Source: Chthoniobacter flavus Ellin428 (GTDB lineage Bacteria; Verrucomicrobiota; Verrucomicrobiia; Chthoniobacterales; Chthoniobacteraceae). Taken from it: DNA of 57,807 bases. The number at the start of each line of letters is the position of its first letter. The stretch's first letter is position 1. The notes beneath the pieces are model-generated. The model worked only from the letters and a program-made list of their open reading frames with translations, did not search any database and had not been told where the DNA came from. This document shows positions 17,339 through 26,341 of the stretch, in pieces. A program made the position numbers and the translations under genes. The stretch spans positions 1 to 57,807 of the forward strand of contig NZ_ABVL01000034.1 of assembly GCF_000173075.1 (NCBI RefSeq), written 5' to 3'.

Positions 17339-19051
17339 ATGACCTCGCCACCTCCTCCCAGTCTCGATTGGTTCACGCTGACGATGGGCCTGTTCGGCGG
17401 GTTGGCCCTGTTTCTTTACGGTCTGGATCAGTTGTCCGAGGGACTGAAGCAGGCTGCCGGCAACAGTCTGAAGACGCTGCTTGCGCGGCTGACGTCCAAC
17501 CGGTTCCTCGGCGCACTGACCGGCGCGGTCGTCACCGGCATTCTCAATTCCTCCTCAGTCACCTCCGTTCTCGTGGTGGGATTTGTCACCGCGGGCGTCA
17601 TGTCGCTCGCGCAGTCGGTCGCGGTCATCATGGGTGCGAACATCGGCAGCACCGTGACCGCCCAACTGCTCGCCTTCAACCTGTCGGCCTATGCGCTTCT
17701 GCCGGTGGCCGTTGGTTTTTTCATGCTCTTCGCGGGCAAGCGCGCCACGCTGCGGTATTGGGGGATGATCGTGATGGGTCTTGGTCTTGTCTTCTACGGC
17801 ATGGGCGTGATGAGCGAGGCCATGAAGCCGCTGCGTTCCCACGAACCATTTGTCCAGGCGCTGGCGCGGATGGAGAACCCTCTCCTCGGCATTCTGGGCG
17901 GAGCTCTGTTCACCGGCCTGGTCCAATCGTCGGCGGCGACCGTCGGCCTGGCCATCGCGCTGGCCGGCGAAGGGTTGCTGACGCTGCCTGCGGGAATCGC
18001 GCTGGCATTGGGCGCGAACATCGGCACGTGTGTGACGGCGCTGCTCGCCGCGCTCGGCAAGCCAGCCGAAGCGGTGCGAGCCGCGGCAGTGCATGTGGGG
18101 TTCAATGTGGTCGGGGTCATTGTCTGGCTCCCATTCATTGGTCTGCTGTCGCGGCTGGCCGTCGCGATCTCTCCGGAAAGCGCGGGACTCGGGGGCATGG
18201 AAAAGCTCGCCGCAGAAGTGCCGAGGCAAGTCGCGAACGCCAACACACTTTTCAACGTCATCAACACCTGCCTCTTCATCGGTTTCACCGGATGGTTCGC
18301 GCGCACGGCCACCAAGCTCGTGCCTTCGCGTGAAAAGGAGGAACCATCAGTCACTCCCAAGTTCCTCGACGCAGCGGCGCTTTCCGTGCCGGCAGTCGCC
18401 CTCGAACAAGTGCGACAGGAATTGGGACGGCTCGGCGGAATCGTGCGCACCATGCTGGTCGAACTACCGGAAGCGCTCACGCCGTTGTCGTCCGAGGCGT
18501 TGCCAGAGGTTGAACGACGCGCCAAAGATGCTGCGGAACTCGAAATCGCGATCCTCGATTTCTTGGGGCGCATTCGACAGGGAAATCTGACTCAAGACGA
18601 AAGCGACACCCACATATCGCTGATGACATCCGCGACGCATCTCCGGACGATCGCCGAAATCATCGGCGACGACCTTGTGGGTTTGGTCCGGACTGCCGCG
18701 GAAAAGCCTTCGCTTCAAATCGACCGCACAGCGATACGCGAGCTTTACGTGAAAGTGCAACGATCCGTCGATCTGGCCGTGCGCGTTGTGCATCAGGACG
18801 CTCCAGCCGCAGATACCGTGCTGGCCATGTCTCAGGGTGTCCGACAATGCGCCGACGAACTGATGTCCCGTCTCGCGACAAGCTTCAACGCGAGCAATCC
18901 GGACGGCCCCACCACACTGCGCCTGCAGACGAGCTTTGCGAATTCCCTCCGACAAATCTTTTCTCTGGCCAAGCGGATTGCCAAAAGCCTGCCCGCTCCT
19001 GAAACCATCGAAACCACCAACTCAAAACCAAAAAAGAACACCGAAAAATGA
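17339..19051 (+). CDS. Na+/phosphate cotransporter family protein with PhoU-like C-terminus
   Basis: 570 residues. The membrane part (about 1-325) holds two Na_Pi_cotrans repeats with the paired glutamine/serine-rich motifs, NSSSVTSVLVVGFV near 66 and QSSAATVGLAIALAG near 196, typical of NptA/YjbB transporters. The C-terminal 220 residues are a PhoU-like helical bundle. The likely role is Na+-coupled phosphate movement. It opens a long same-strand block; its TGA overlaps the ATG of the DUF1269 remnant (ATGA), showing the remnant was once a coupled gene. Confidence 0.9.
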   Translation: MTSPPPPSLDWFTLTMGLFGGLALFLYGLDQLSEGLKQAAGNSLKTLLARLTSNRFLGALTGAVVTGILNSSSVTSVLVVGFVTAGVMSLAQSVAVIMGANIGSTVTAQLLAFNLSAYALLPVAVGFFMLFAGKRATLRYWGMIVMGLGLVFYGMGVMSEAMKPLRSHEPFVQALARMENPLLGILGGALFTGLVQSSAATVGLAIALAGEGLLTLPAGIALALGANIGTCVTALLAALGKPAEAVRAAAVHVGFNVVGVIVWLPFIGLLSRLAVAISPESAGLGGMEKLAAEVPRQVANANTLFNVINTCLFIGFTGWFARTATKLVPSREKEEPSVTPKFLDAAALSVPAVALEQVRQELGRLGGIVRTMLVELPEALTPLSSEALPEVERRAKDAAELEIAILDFLGRIRQGNLTQDESDTHISLMTSATHLRTIAEIIGDDLVGLVRTAAEKPSLQIDRTAIRELYVKVQRSVDLAVRVVHQDAPAADTVLAMSQGVRQCADELMSRLATSFNASNPDGPTTLRLQTSFANSLRQIFSLAKRIAKSLPAPETIETTNSKPKKNTEK

Positions 19052-19197
19052 GCAATCTGGTCGTGTTGGGGTTCACCAATGAAGCGGACGCCTTTGAAAG
19101 GCGCGCCGCACTCGCCAGCCTCCAGAGTCGATACCTCATCGAAATGGAAGACGCCGTCGTCGTGACACGCGACCCGGGCGGAAAGGTGAAACCGTAG
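19048..19197 (+). pseudogene. Truncated DUF1269 membrane-protein gene (N-terminal 49 residues)
   Basis: The frame starting MSNLVVLGFTNEADAF and running through YLIEMEDAVVVTRD to GGKVKP matches the conserved N-terminus of DUF1269 proteins, which are normally about 165-175 residues and carry a glycine-zipper membrane segment. Here a stop follows immediately after the GKVK position and no trace of the membrane part follows in any frame. The start overlaps the upstream stop by ATGA. The short peptide might still be made, but as a DUF1269 protein it is broken. Confidence 0.75.
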
Positions 19198-19231
19198 CAC
19201 GACACGAACCGAACGAAACCGCAGCAAACGC

Positions 19232-21982
19232 ATGAGTTCAACTATGAGCACAACGAATACCGATGACGTTACGAAATGGCACGCCATGGCCGCGGACGAG
19301 GTGGTGAAGCGGCTCACCACAGACATCGCAAAAGGACTGGATGCGGGCGAGGCTTCGAGCCGCCTGGCAAAGCACGGAGCCAACCGGTTGCCGGAAGGCA
19401 AGAAGCGTGGGCCGTTTGTGCGTTTGCTGTCGCAGTTCAACAGCGTCCTCGTTTACGTCCTGCTCGCTGCCGGCTTTACCAAGCTGATGATGAGCCTCTG
19501 GATCGACGGCTCCATCATTCTAGGTATCGTGGTGCTCAACGCGCTGCTCGGCTTTCTCCAGGAGGGCAAAGCCGAGAAAGCCCTCGACTCGATCCGCAAC
19601 ATGCTGTCCGCAGAGGCCCGGACGTTGCGTGGCGGCGAGACGCGCATGATCCCCGCGGAACAGATGGTGCCGGGCGACATCGTGCTGCTCGAGTCCGGCG
19701 ACAAAGTGCCGGCGGACCTCCGCCTCATCGAGGTGAAAAACCTGCAGACGGAAGAAGCAGCGCTGACCGGCGAGTCAGTTCCTGCCGTGAAGTCTGCTGC
19801 ACCCGTCTCCGCCAAGGCGACCGTCGGGGATCGCGAATGCATCGCCTTCTCCGGTACCATGGTCGTGGCAGGCCGCGCGACAGGGGTGGTTGTTGCGACC
19901 GGGAGCGAGACGGAACTGGGCCGCATCAATCAACTGCTGGCCGGCGTGAGCGCGCTCGAAACGCCGCTGTTGCTTCAGATCAAGAAGTTCGGTTATGCCA
20001 TCACGGCCGTCATCGGTGTCGTGAGCGTCCTGATCTTTTCCTACGGGAGGTGGGTGAAGGGCATGGATTTCGTCCCACTCTTCCAGGCGGTTGTCGCCAT
20101 CGCGGTGTCGGTCATTCCCGAGGGCCTGCCGGCGATCATCACGATTACCCTCGCGATCGGCGTGCAGCGCATGGCCCGGCGCAACGCCATCATCCGGCGC
20201 CTCCCGGCGGTCGAGACCTTGGGCTCGGTGTCGCGCATCTGCTCCGACAAGACGGGCACGCTCACGCTGATGGAAATGATGGTCGTGTCGGCCGTCACCC
20301 CGGACTCCCGTTATCAGATCAGCGGCAACGGCTACGCACCCGAGGGCGAGGTCAAGCAGGACGGGAAGGCGGCGGGCAGGGATCCCGTCCTCGATCTCCT
20401 GGGGCGTGCCTCCATGCTCTGCAACGACGCGGAGCTCTTTCAGAAGGAAGGCGTGTGGAAGGTGGAGGGCGACCCAACCGAAGGTGCGCTCTACCCTTTC
20501 GCGACCAAGCTCGGCTTGGACCGGCAGGCTGAACAAACTGCGTTTCCACGAACAGATGCAATCCCCTTCGAGTCGGAGCACCGCTTCATGGCGACGCTAC
20601 ATAAACCCAAAAGCGGCGCAGAGGTACTCTTCGTTAAGGGCGCTCCTGAGGTCATTCTGGAAAATTGCGACCGGACACAGACGAAGGACGGAAAGCAGGC
20701 GCCGATTGATCGCGGGAACTTCCTCAAGGCGTCCGACGAGCTCGCGGCGCAAGGCGAGCGCGTTTTGGCGCTGGCGTGGCTCGAAAATCCCGGTGTCAAA
20801 GCGGGCAGTCTTGGCCCGGCTGATCTCCCGAAGAACCTTGTCCTGCTCGGGTTGGTGGGTCTGCTGGATCCACCGCGCAAGGAAGCCATCGAGGCGGTGA
20901 AAGAATGCCACGGCGGCGCCATTCGGGTCACGATGATCACCGGTGACCACAAAATCACCGCCGCGGCTATCGCCAAGATGCTCGGGATCGGCGATGGGAA
21001 GACGGCGATCACGGGTGCCGAGATCGAGGAGATGGATACGGCCACGCTGCAGGAGCGGGTCCGTGACGTGGATGTCTTCGCGCGTTCGAGCCCCGAGCAC
21101 AAGCTGCGCCTGGTGAAAGCGATCCAGGCGAACGGACAGATCGTGGCGATGACGGGCGACGGAGTGAACGACGCGCCGGCCCTAAAGAAGGCCAACATCG
21201 GCGTTGCGATGGGAATCAAGGGTACCGAGGTCACCAAGGAAGCCTCCGAAATGATCCTTGCGGACGACAACTTCGCCTCGATCACGGCGGCGGTGAAGGA
21301 AGGCCGCACGGTCTACAACAATATCGAGAAAGCGATCCTCTTCATGCTGCCGACCAACGTGGCCGAGGGCCTGGTCATCGCGGTAGCGATTGTTTTCGGT
21401 TTTACCATGCCGCTCACGGCGCCGCAGGTTCTGTGGATCAACATGGTGACCGCCGTCGCGCTGGCGCTGGTGATCGCCTTCGAGCCGCACGAACTTGACG
21501 TGATGAAACGCCGCCCGCGCGCGGTAAGTCGTCCGATCCTCACCGGATTCGGGGTTTGGCGTGTCGCCTTCGTCGGTTTGGCTCTCCTGGCGTACACCCT
21601 CGGGGCGTTTTTCTGGATGAAGTCGCAGGGCGCCTCGGATGCGCTGGCGCGGACGGTTGCGGTCAATGCGATCGCCTTCGGTCAGGTCTTTTACCTGCTC
21701 AACAGCCGCTACCTGCTGGATTCATCGTTTTCGATCAAGGCCCATCTCGACAACCAGTACGTGCCACTTGGCATCGGCGCCATCGTGGTTCTGCAACTCG
21801 TGTTCACGTACGCGCCACCGCTGCAGCGCGTGTTCGACAACGAAGCCATTCCGCTCAGCATCTGGCCCTGGATCCTCCTTGGCGGCCTGGTGTTCTTCCT
21901 AGTGGTGGAGGCGGAGAAGCTCATCATCCGTTCGTCAGCCTCAATGCGGAATGCCGTTTCTACGGTGGAGGCGGGAACGTAA
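19232..21982 (+). CDS. P-type cation-transporting ATPase (P2-like)
   Basis: 916 residues with the full P-type layout: cation-ATPase N-terminal domain (about 10-80), actuator motif TGES at 179-182, phosphorylation site DKTGTLT with Asp339, nucleotide-binding KGAPE, and hinge motif MTGDGVNDAPALK. Membrane helix 4 carries IPEGLPA as in Ca2+ and Na+ pumps. Helix 6 reads LWINMVTAVALAL and lacks the aspartate used for Ca2+ by SERCA-type pumps, so the transported ion is uncertain; Na+, K+ or H+ are all possible. An ATG at 19244 is an alternative start. The context with Na+/Pi and Na+/H+ transporters favours a monovalent-ion role. Confidence 0.9.
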   Translation: MSSTMSTTNTDDVTKWHAMAADEVVKRLTTDIAKGLDAGEASSRLAKHGANRLPEGKKRGPFVRLLSQFNSVLVYVLLAAGFTKLMMSLWIDGSIILGIVVLNALLGFLQEGKAEKALDSIRNMLSAEARTLRGGETRMIPAEQMVPGDIVLLESGDKVPADLRLIEVKNLQTEEAALTGESVPAVKSAAPVSAKATVGDRECIAFSGTMVVAGRATGVVVATGSETELGRINQLLAGVSALETPLLLQIKKFGYAITAVIGVVSVLIFSYGRWVKGMDFVPLFQAVVAIAVSVIPEGLPAIITITLAIGVQRMARRNAIIRRLPAVETLGSVSRICSDKTGTLTLMEMMVVSAVTPDSRYQISGNGYAPEGEVKQDGKAAGRDPVLDLLGRASMLCNDAELFQKEGVWKVEGDPTEGALYPFATKLGLDRQAEQTAFPRTDAIPFESEHRFMATLHKPKSGAEVLFVKGAPEVILENCDRTQTKDGKQAPIDRGNFLKASDELAAQGERVLALAWLENPGVKAGSLGPADLPKNLVLLGLVGLLDPPRKEAIEAVKECHGGAIRVTMITGDHKITAAAIAKMLGIGDGKTAITGAEIEEMDTATLQERVRDVDVFARSSPEHKLRLVKAIQANGQIVAMTGDGVNDAPALKKANIGVAMGIKGTEVTKEASEMILADDNFASITAAVKEGRTVYNNIEKAILFMLPTNVAEGLVIAVAIVFGFTMPLTAPQVLWINMVTAVALALVIAFEPHELDVMKRRPRAVSRPILTGFGVWRVAFVGLALLAYTLGAFFWMKSQGASDALARTVAVNAIAFGQVFYLLNSRYLLDSSFSIKAHLDNQYVPLGIGAIVVLQLVFTYAPPLQRVFDNEAIPLSIWPWILLGGLVFFLVVEAEKLIIRSSASMRNAVSTVEAGT

Positions 21983-22045
21983 ACTCCACGAGCATTGTTG
22001 GTCCACATCCGAAGCGGCCGAATCCCGCCGACAAACCGCGAAACC

Positions 22046-22633
22046 ATGAGCCACATCTCCTCATCCAGCGAAGAAGCGGACGCCGCGGAACTCGTGCTAC
22101 CGCTCAGTGATCGCGCGCACTTGTTCAACGCGCCTCCCGCCGATCCGCTATCGCGTAGCCCGGCTGAGGTGCTTAGCATCTCGGGTGTCGAACATTTGCT
22201 CAACCTGCTGCACATGGACAAACAGCGGCAAAAGGCCCGCCAGCTCGTGCTCCTGCTGTCCCCGGAAAAGGCGTCTTCCGCGTCCGCCGAACAGATCACG
22301 CGCGCCCTCCATCGCCTGGCGGAACTGCGCATCGAGTGCGAGCATCGCGAACTGCGGGGGACCTACCGATCTGGTTGGAGAATGCTCGGTGTCGCGGTGA
22401 TTCTGCTGGCCGTCTGCCTCGCGCTGGCGTCGATCTTCACGAGCCATCTTACCGAAGGTATGCGTCCGCTCACGCGCCAGACCTTCGAGTATGGCTTCGA
22501 AATCATTGGCTGGGTGCTGCTGTGGCATCCCATCGACGTGCTCGCATTCGCGCCGCTGGCGATTCGCGCCCGGATCGCCGCGCTTCAATCCCTCGTCGGC
22601 ATGGAGGTCGTCATTCGCGCGGACAAGGTATGA
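22046..22633 (+). CDS. Unknown two-span membrane protein
   Basis: 195 residues. Residues 1-110 are hydrophilic and helical, then two hydrophobic segments lie at about 113-133 and 152-172, leaving a short loop and a basic C-terminal end. I do not recognise a family. The stop TGA overlaps the ATG of the metallopeptidase gene, so the two are translationally coupled and probably act together. Start at 22046 chosen because the upstream frame is Arg/Thr-rich and lacks conservation-like features. Confidence 0.7.
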   Translation: MSHISSSSEEADAAELVLPLSDRAHLFNAPPADPLSRSPAEVLSISGVEHLLNLLHMDKQRQKARQLVLLLSPEKASSASAEQITRALHRLAELRIECEHRELRGTYRSGWRMLGVAVILLAVCLALASIFTSHLTEGMRPLTRQTFEYGFEIIGWVLLWHPIDVLAFAPLAIRARIAALQSLVGMEVVIRADKV

Positions 22634-23823
22634 AGACTCTCGTCGAGAACATCGCCAGGCGGTTGCTGGAAGCCTGGCGTTCCAACGAACGTCCGCGCCG
22701 TTGGCATACGCATCGCTGCCAGTGCGGGCAGCCTATTTTCTTTCGCAACAGCCAATGCCTGACGTGCGGCGCAGCGCTCGGATACGAACCCGATTGCACG
22801 GAGGTGCTCGCTTTGCTGCCCGGACCGGGCGAGGGCACATGGCTACTGACCGGCGAGAAGACCGCGTCGCGCACTTTCCGGCGCTGTGCCAACTTCGACT
22901 CACCCTGCGGTTGCAACTGGCTCGTGCCCGCCGAAGACGAGTTGCCCCACTGCGTATCCTGCCGGCTGAACCGCGCGATCCCGGACTTCGCCGACGCGGA
23001 CAATCGGCGCTACTGGCGCGCCATCGAGAACGCGAAGCGGCGGCTCGTCGCGCAACTGCTCGCCATCGGGCTCCCCGTCAAATCGAAGGTCAGCGAAGAT
23101 CCGGAGCGCGGCTTGATGTTCGACTTCCTGCGCTCGCCGCCGGGGGGGGCGCCCGTGACGACCGGCCATGGGCGCGGCGTGATCACGCTCGATGTCGAGG
23201 AGGCCGACGATGCCCTGCGGGAGAAAACCCGGCTGGCCCTGCACGAACCCTATCGCACGCTGCTCGGGCATTTCCGGCACGAGATCGGCCACTACTATTG
23301 GGATCGCCTGATCGCCGGCACCCCATGGCACGAGAAGTTTCGCGAACTGTTCGGAGACGAGCGCGCTGACTACGGCGCCGCGCTGCGGGCCAACTACGAG
23401 AGCGGACCTCCGCCCGACTGGCGCGAGCGGCACATCAGTTCCTACGCGTCCTGCCATCCGTGGGAGGACTGGGCGGAATCCTGGGCGCACTACCTGCACA
23501 TCGTGGACAGCCTCGACACGGCGATGGGATTCGGCCTCAGCGGCGACGATATTGGCGCGGAGTCCCCGCTGTTTTCGATGGAGGACCTTTATGCGCCCGA
23601 CGAGCCGGACGCCTGGCGCGTCCTTTCGCTGGTGAATTCCTGGATGGAACTGGTCACCGCCCTGAACGAACTGGCGCGCTGCATGGGGCACCAGGATTTT
23701 TACCCATTCGTGATGTCGCGCCCGGTGCTGCGCAAACTGCACTTCATTCAACTCGTGGTGAAAGGCGAACGGGCGGCTGCTGTGGGTGCGACCGGCGAGG
23801 AAGTCCTGAGGAGCGAGCGATGA
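22630..23823 (+). CDS. Putative zinc-binding metallopeptidase with N-terminal zinc ribbon
   Basis: 397 residues. The first 115 residues hold cysteine pairs C30/C32, C43/C46, C86, C93/C95 and C108/C111, arranged as a zinc-ribbon-like module. The second half contains the gluzincin-type motif HEIGH (217-221) followed by GDERADYG and a WEDWAESWAHYLH block that likely provides the third zinc ligand. This is the PF15887-type putative zinc peptidase; no substrate is known. No signal peptide, so it is probably cytoplasmic. It overlaps neighbours on both sides by ATGA, tying the membrane protein, this enzyme and glutaminase into one operon. Confidence 0.82.
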   Translation: MKTLVENIARRLLEAWRSNERPRRWHTHRCQCGQPIFFRNSQCLTCGAALGYEPDCTEVLALLPGPGEGTWLLTGEKTASRTFRRCANFDSPCGCNWLVPAEDELPHCVSCRLNRAIPDFADADNRRYWRAIENAKRRLVAQLLAIGLPVKSKVSEDPERGLMFDFLRSPPGGAPVTTGHGRGVITLDVEEADDALREKTRLALHEPYRTLLGHFRHEIGHYYWDRLIAGTPWHEKFRELFGDERADYGAALRANYESGPPPDWRERHISSYASCHPWEDWAESWAHYLHIVDSLDTAMGFGLSGDDIGAESPLFSMEDLYAPDEPDAWRVLSLVNSWMELVTALNELARCMGHQDFYPFVMSRPVLRKLHFIQLVVKGERAAAVGATGEEVLRSER

Positions 23824-24824
23824 ACGCGTCCATGCCATCCGACGGGCCGCCCAACGCGCCATTCGTCTCGACGGGCCAGTTACCGTCTTCCGACTTGGTG
23901 AAGTCGTTGGTGGCCGAGGCGCACGCGCGCTTTAAGGCAAACAGCGATGGTGAAAATTCGCAGGTGTATCCCGCCCTGGCGCGAGTGTCGGGCGAACTGT
24001 TCGGCATCTGCGTCGCTGGCACCAGTGGCAACATCTATTCGGTGGGAGACGCGGAATACGAATTCTCGATCATGAGCGTGTCCAAGCCGTTCGTGTTCGC
24101 CCTGGTCTGCCAGCTTTTGGGTCCGGAAGAAGTCCGCCAAAAGCTGGGCGTGAATGCCACGGGGCTGCCGTTCAACTCGGTGGGCGCCGTCGAGCAGAGT
24201 GCAGACGGACGGACTAATCCGATGGTCAATGCGGGGGCGATCGCGGCCACGAGCCTCATTCCGGGTGAGACCATTGAGGCCAAATGGCGATTCATTCACG
24301 ACGGGTTGTCGCGCTTTGCCGGCCGCACGCTTCCGCTCAACGAGGAGGTTTACGCTTCCGCGCGGGAAACGAACTCCCGCAACCAAGGCATCGCGCGACT
24401 GCTCCAGAGTTGTGGCCGCATTTACATGGACCCCACCGCGGCGACCGACCTTTACACCAAACAGTGTTCGCTGAACGTCAGCGCCAAAGATCTCGCGGTG
24501 ATGGGCGCGACACTCGCCGACGGCGGGGTGAATCCGCTCACCAGAGATCGGATCGTTGACCCGGCCGTTTGCCACTACACGCTCGCAGTGATGGTGACCG
24601 CCGGGCTTTACGAAACCTCGGGCGACTGGCTCTACGACATTGGACTGCCGGGCAAGAGCGGGATCGGCGGCGGAATCGTCGCCGTCTCGCCGGGCAAGGG
24701 CGGACTCGGGATCTTCGCCCCGCCGCTCGATAAAGCGGGCAATAGCGTCAAGGGCCAGCTCGTGGCCAAATTCCTCTCCCAGCGGCTCGGCATGGACCTG
24801 TTCGTCTCGCAATCCGATCAATAA
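23820..24824 (+). CDS. glsA: Glutaminase A
   Basis: Hydrolyses glutamine to glutamate and ammonia. The 334-residue protein contains the serine-dependent active site SVSK (Ser86, Lys89), the NPMVNAGAI block, the N-S-R-N-Q segment and the C-terminal GKSGIGGGIVAVSPGKGGLGIF block of the beta-lactamase-like glutaminase fold. It overlaps the metallopeptidase gene by 4 bp and is followed after 7 bp by gltS. In acid-stress systems ammonia from glutaminase consumes protons; pairing with a glutamate transporter fits that role, by inference. Confidence 0.95.
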   Translation: MNASMPSDGPPNAPFVSTGQLPSSDLVKSLVAEAHARFKANSDGENSQVYPALARVSGELFGICVAGTSGNIYSVGDAEYEFSIMSVSKPFVFALVCQLLGPEEVRQKLGVNATGLPFNSVGAVEQSADGRTNPMVNAGAIAATSLIPGETIEAKWRFIHDGLSRFAGRTLPLNEEVYASARETNSRNQGIARLLQSCGRIYMDPTAATDLYTKQCSLNVSAKDLAVMGATLADGGVNPLTRDRIVDPAVCHYTLAVMVTAGLYETSGDWLYDIGLPGKSGIGGGIVAVSPGKGGLGIFAPPLDKAGNSVKGQLVAKFLSQRLGMDLFVSQSDQ

Positions 24825-24831
24825 CACGCAC

Positions 24832-26031
24832 ATGAACCTGGATATTTACGGCACACTCATGGCCGCTTCACTCGTCCTTTTGCTCGGAGGAAAACTCGTC
24901 GCATGGACGCCGCCACTGCGTGCCTACAGCATTCCAGAGCCGGTCGCCGGAGGATTGCTCGTCGCCCTCGCGGTCTTCGCCGCCCATGCATTCGCCGGTT
25001 ACAACGTCAGCTTCGACACACGCATGCAGACGCCGCTGCTGCTGACCTTCTTTGCGTCCATCGGCCTCAACGCCGATCTCGCCAGCCTCAAGCTAGGCGG
25101 ACGCAAGCTCGTCGTTTTTCTATGCGTCGTGCTCGGGCTGCTGTTCATGCAGGATCTCGTGGGAGTGGTGCTCGCGAGCGTCCTTGGTTTCCAGCCGCAC
25201 GTCGGATTACTCGCCGGCTCGATCGCGCTCTCCGGCGGCCACGGCACCGGGGCGGCGTGGGGCGCGTTGTTTGTCGAACGCCACGGCGTTCACTACGCGA
25301 TCGAGATCGCGATGGCGTGCGCGACATTCGGCCTCGTCCTCGGCGGCATCGTCGGCGGCCCGGTCGCGAAGTTCCTCGTCGGTCGTGTGCCGAAGCCCGC
25401 GGGCTGGGACGACGCAAAAGACGAACCGACCATCTTCGAGCATCCCGGCGAGGACCGCCGGATCACCGCGCCCGCCGTGATCGAAACGATTGCGCTCGTC
25501 GCCGTGAGTCTGCTTTGCGGCAACGCCCTCTCCGGCTGGCTCCGCGGCAGCGCGCTGGAATTGCCGGCCTTCGTCTGCGCGCTCTTTGTCGGCGTGTTGC
25601 TGCGCAACGGCCTCCAGGCGCTCGGCTGCTATTCGGTCTTCGACCGCGCCGTGTCGGTGCTGGGCAACGTCGCGCTGTCGCTCTTTCTCGCCATGGCGCT
25701 GATGACGCTCCGCATCTGGGACCTCTCCGCGCTTGCCCTGCCCATGCTCCTGCTGCTCGCCGCGCAGACGGCGCTGATGGTGAGCTATGCGATCTTCGTC
25801 ACCTTCCGCATCATGGGAAAAAACTACGACGCCGCCGTGATCGCCGCCGGCCACTGCGGCTTCGGGCTCGGCGCCACACCCACCGCCATCGCAAACATGC
25901 AGGCTGTCACCGACCGCTACGGCCCCTCGCGACTCGCCTTCCTCATCGTGCCGCTGGTCGGCGCGTTCTTTATCGACATCGCAAACGCCCTGATCATCAA
26001 ACTGTTCCTCGCCCTTCCGCATCTCCAGTAA
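24832..26031 (+). CDS. gltS: Sodium/glutamate symporter
   Basis: 399 residues with about ten membrane helices in two inverted halves. The two re-entrant loop motifs are clear: GSIALSGGHGTGAAWG in the first half and AGHCGFGLGATPTAIANM in the second. GltS imports glutamate with Na+, though exchange is conceivable. It follows glsA by 7 bp, indicating coupled glutamine/glutamate use. Confidence 0.93.
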   Translation: MNLDIYGTLMAASLVLLLGGKLVAWTPPLRAYSIPEPVAGGLLVALAVFAAHAFAGYNVSFDTRMQTPLLLTFFASIGLNADLASLKLGGRKLVVFLCVVLGLLFMQDLVGVVLASVLGFQPHVGLLAGSIALSGGHGTGAAWGALFVERHGVHYAIEIAMACATFGLVLGGIVGGPVAKFLVGRVPKPAGWDDAKDEPTIFEHPGEDRRITAPAVIETIALVAVSLLCGNALSGWLRGSALELPAFVCALFVGVLLRNGLQALGCYSVFDRAVSVLGNVALSLFLAMALMTLRIWDLSALALPMLLLLAAQTALMVSYAIFVTFRIMGKNYDAAVIAAGHCGFGLGATPTAIANMQAVTDRYGPSRLAFLIVPLVGAFFIDIANALIIKLFLALPHLQ

Positions 26032-26042
26032 TCTCCCCCGAC

Positions 26043-26324
26043 ATGAGCGAGAATTCAAAAGATCAAGATGCACCGCCGTCCGAGCGGCTGATACGGCCGG
26101 TCAAGGCCTTCACGAAACTCGAAGCCGCGGGCGGCATTCTGCTGATGGCCTGCACGATCGTCGCGCTCGTGCGGGCGAATTCGCCGTGGGCTGCGAGCTA
26201 CTTTCACCTGTGGCCCGTCAACGTGACGTTTGACTTCAGGGGCGCGCAGCTTTCCGAGGAGCTGCACTACTGGATCAACGACAATGATCCGAAGCACTCG
26301 GCTACTAAACAGCAACGTGACTGA
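26043..26324 (+). pseudogene. Truncated NhaA Na+/H+ antiporter gene (N-terminal stump)
   Basis: Residues 1-80 follow NhaA: the FTKLEAAGGILLMACTIVALVRANSPWA first helix, then LSEELHYWIND, where NhaA normally continues into helix 2. At about 26283 the similarity ends and 13 unrelated residues lead to a stop. The remaining 300 or so residues of NhaA are absent from the window; a different antiporter gene begins 17 bp later. The start lies 11 bp after gltS, so NhaA was once part of this operon. Confidence 0.8.
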
Positions 26325-26341
26325 AAGGATTCAGATCTCTT

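Noticed and set aside
26043..26324. A novel 93-residue membrane protein
   Set aside because: Residues 1-80 match the NhaA N-terminus, so a truncated gene is the simpler reading.
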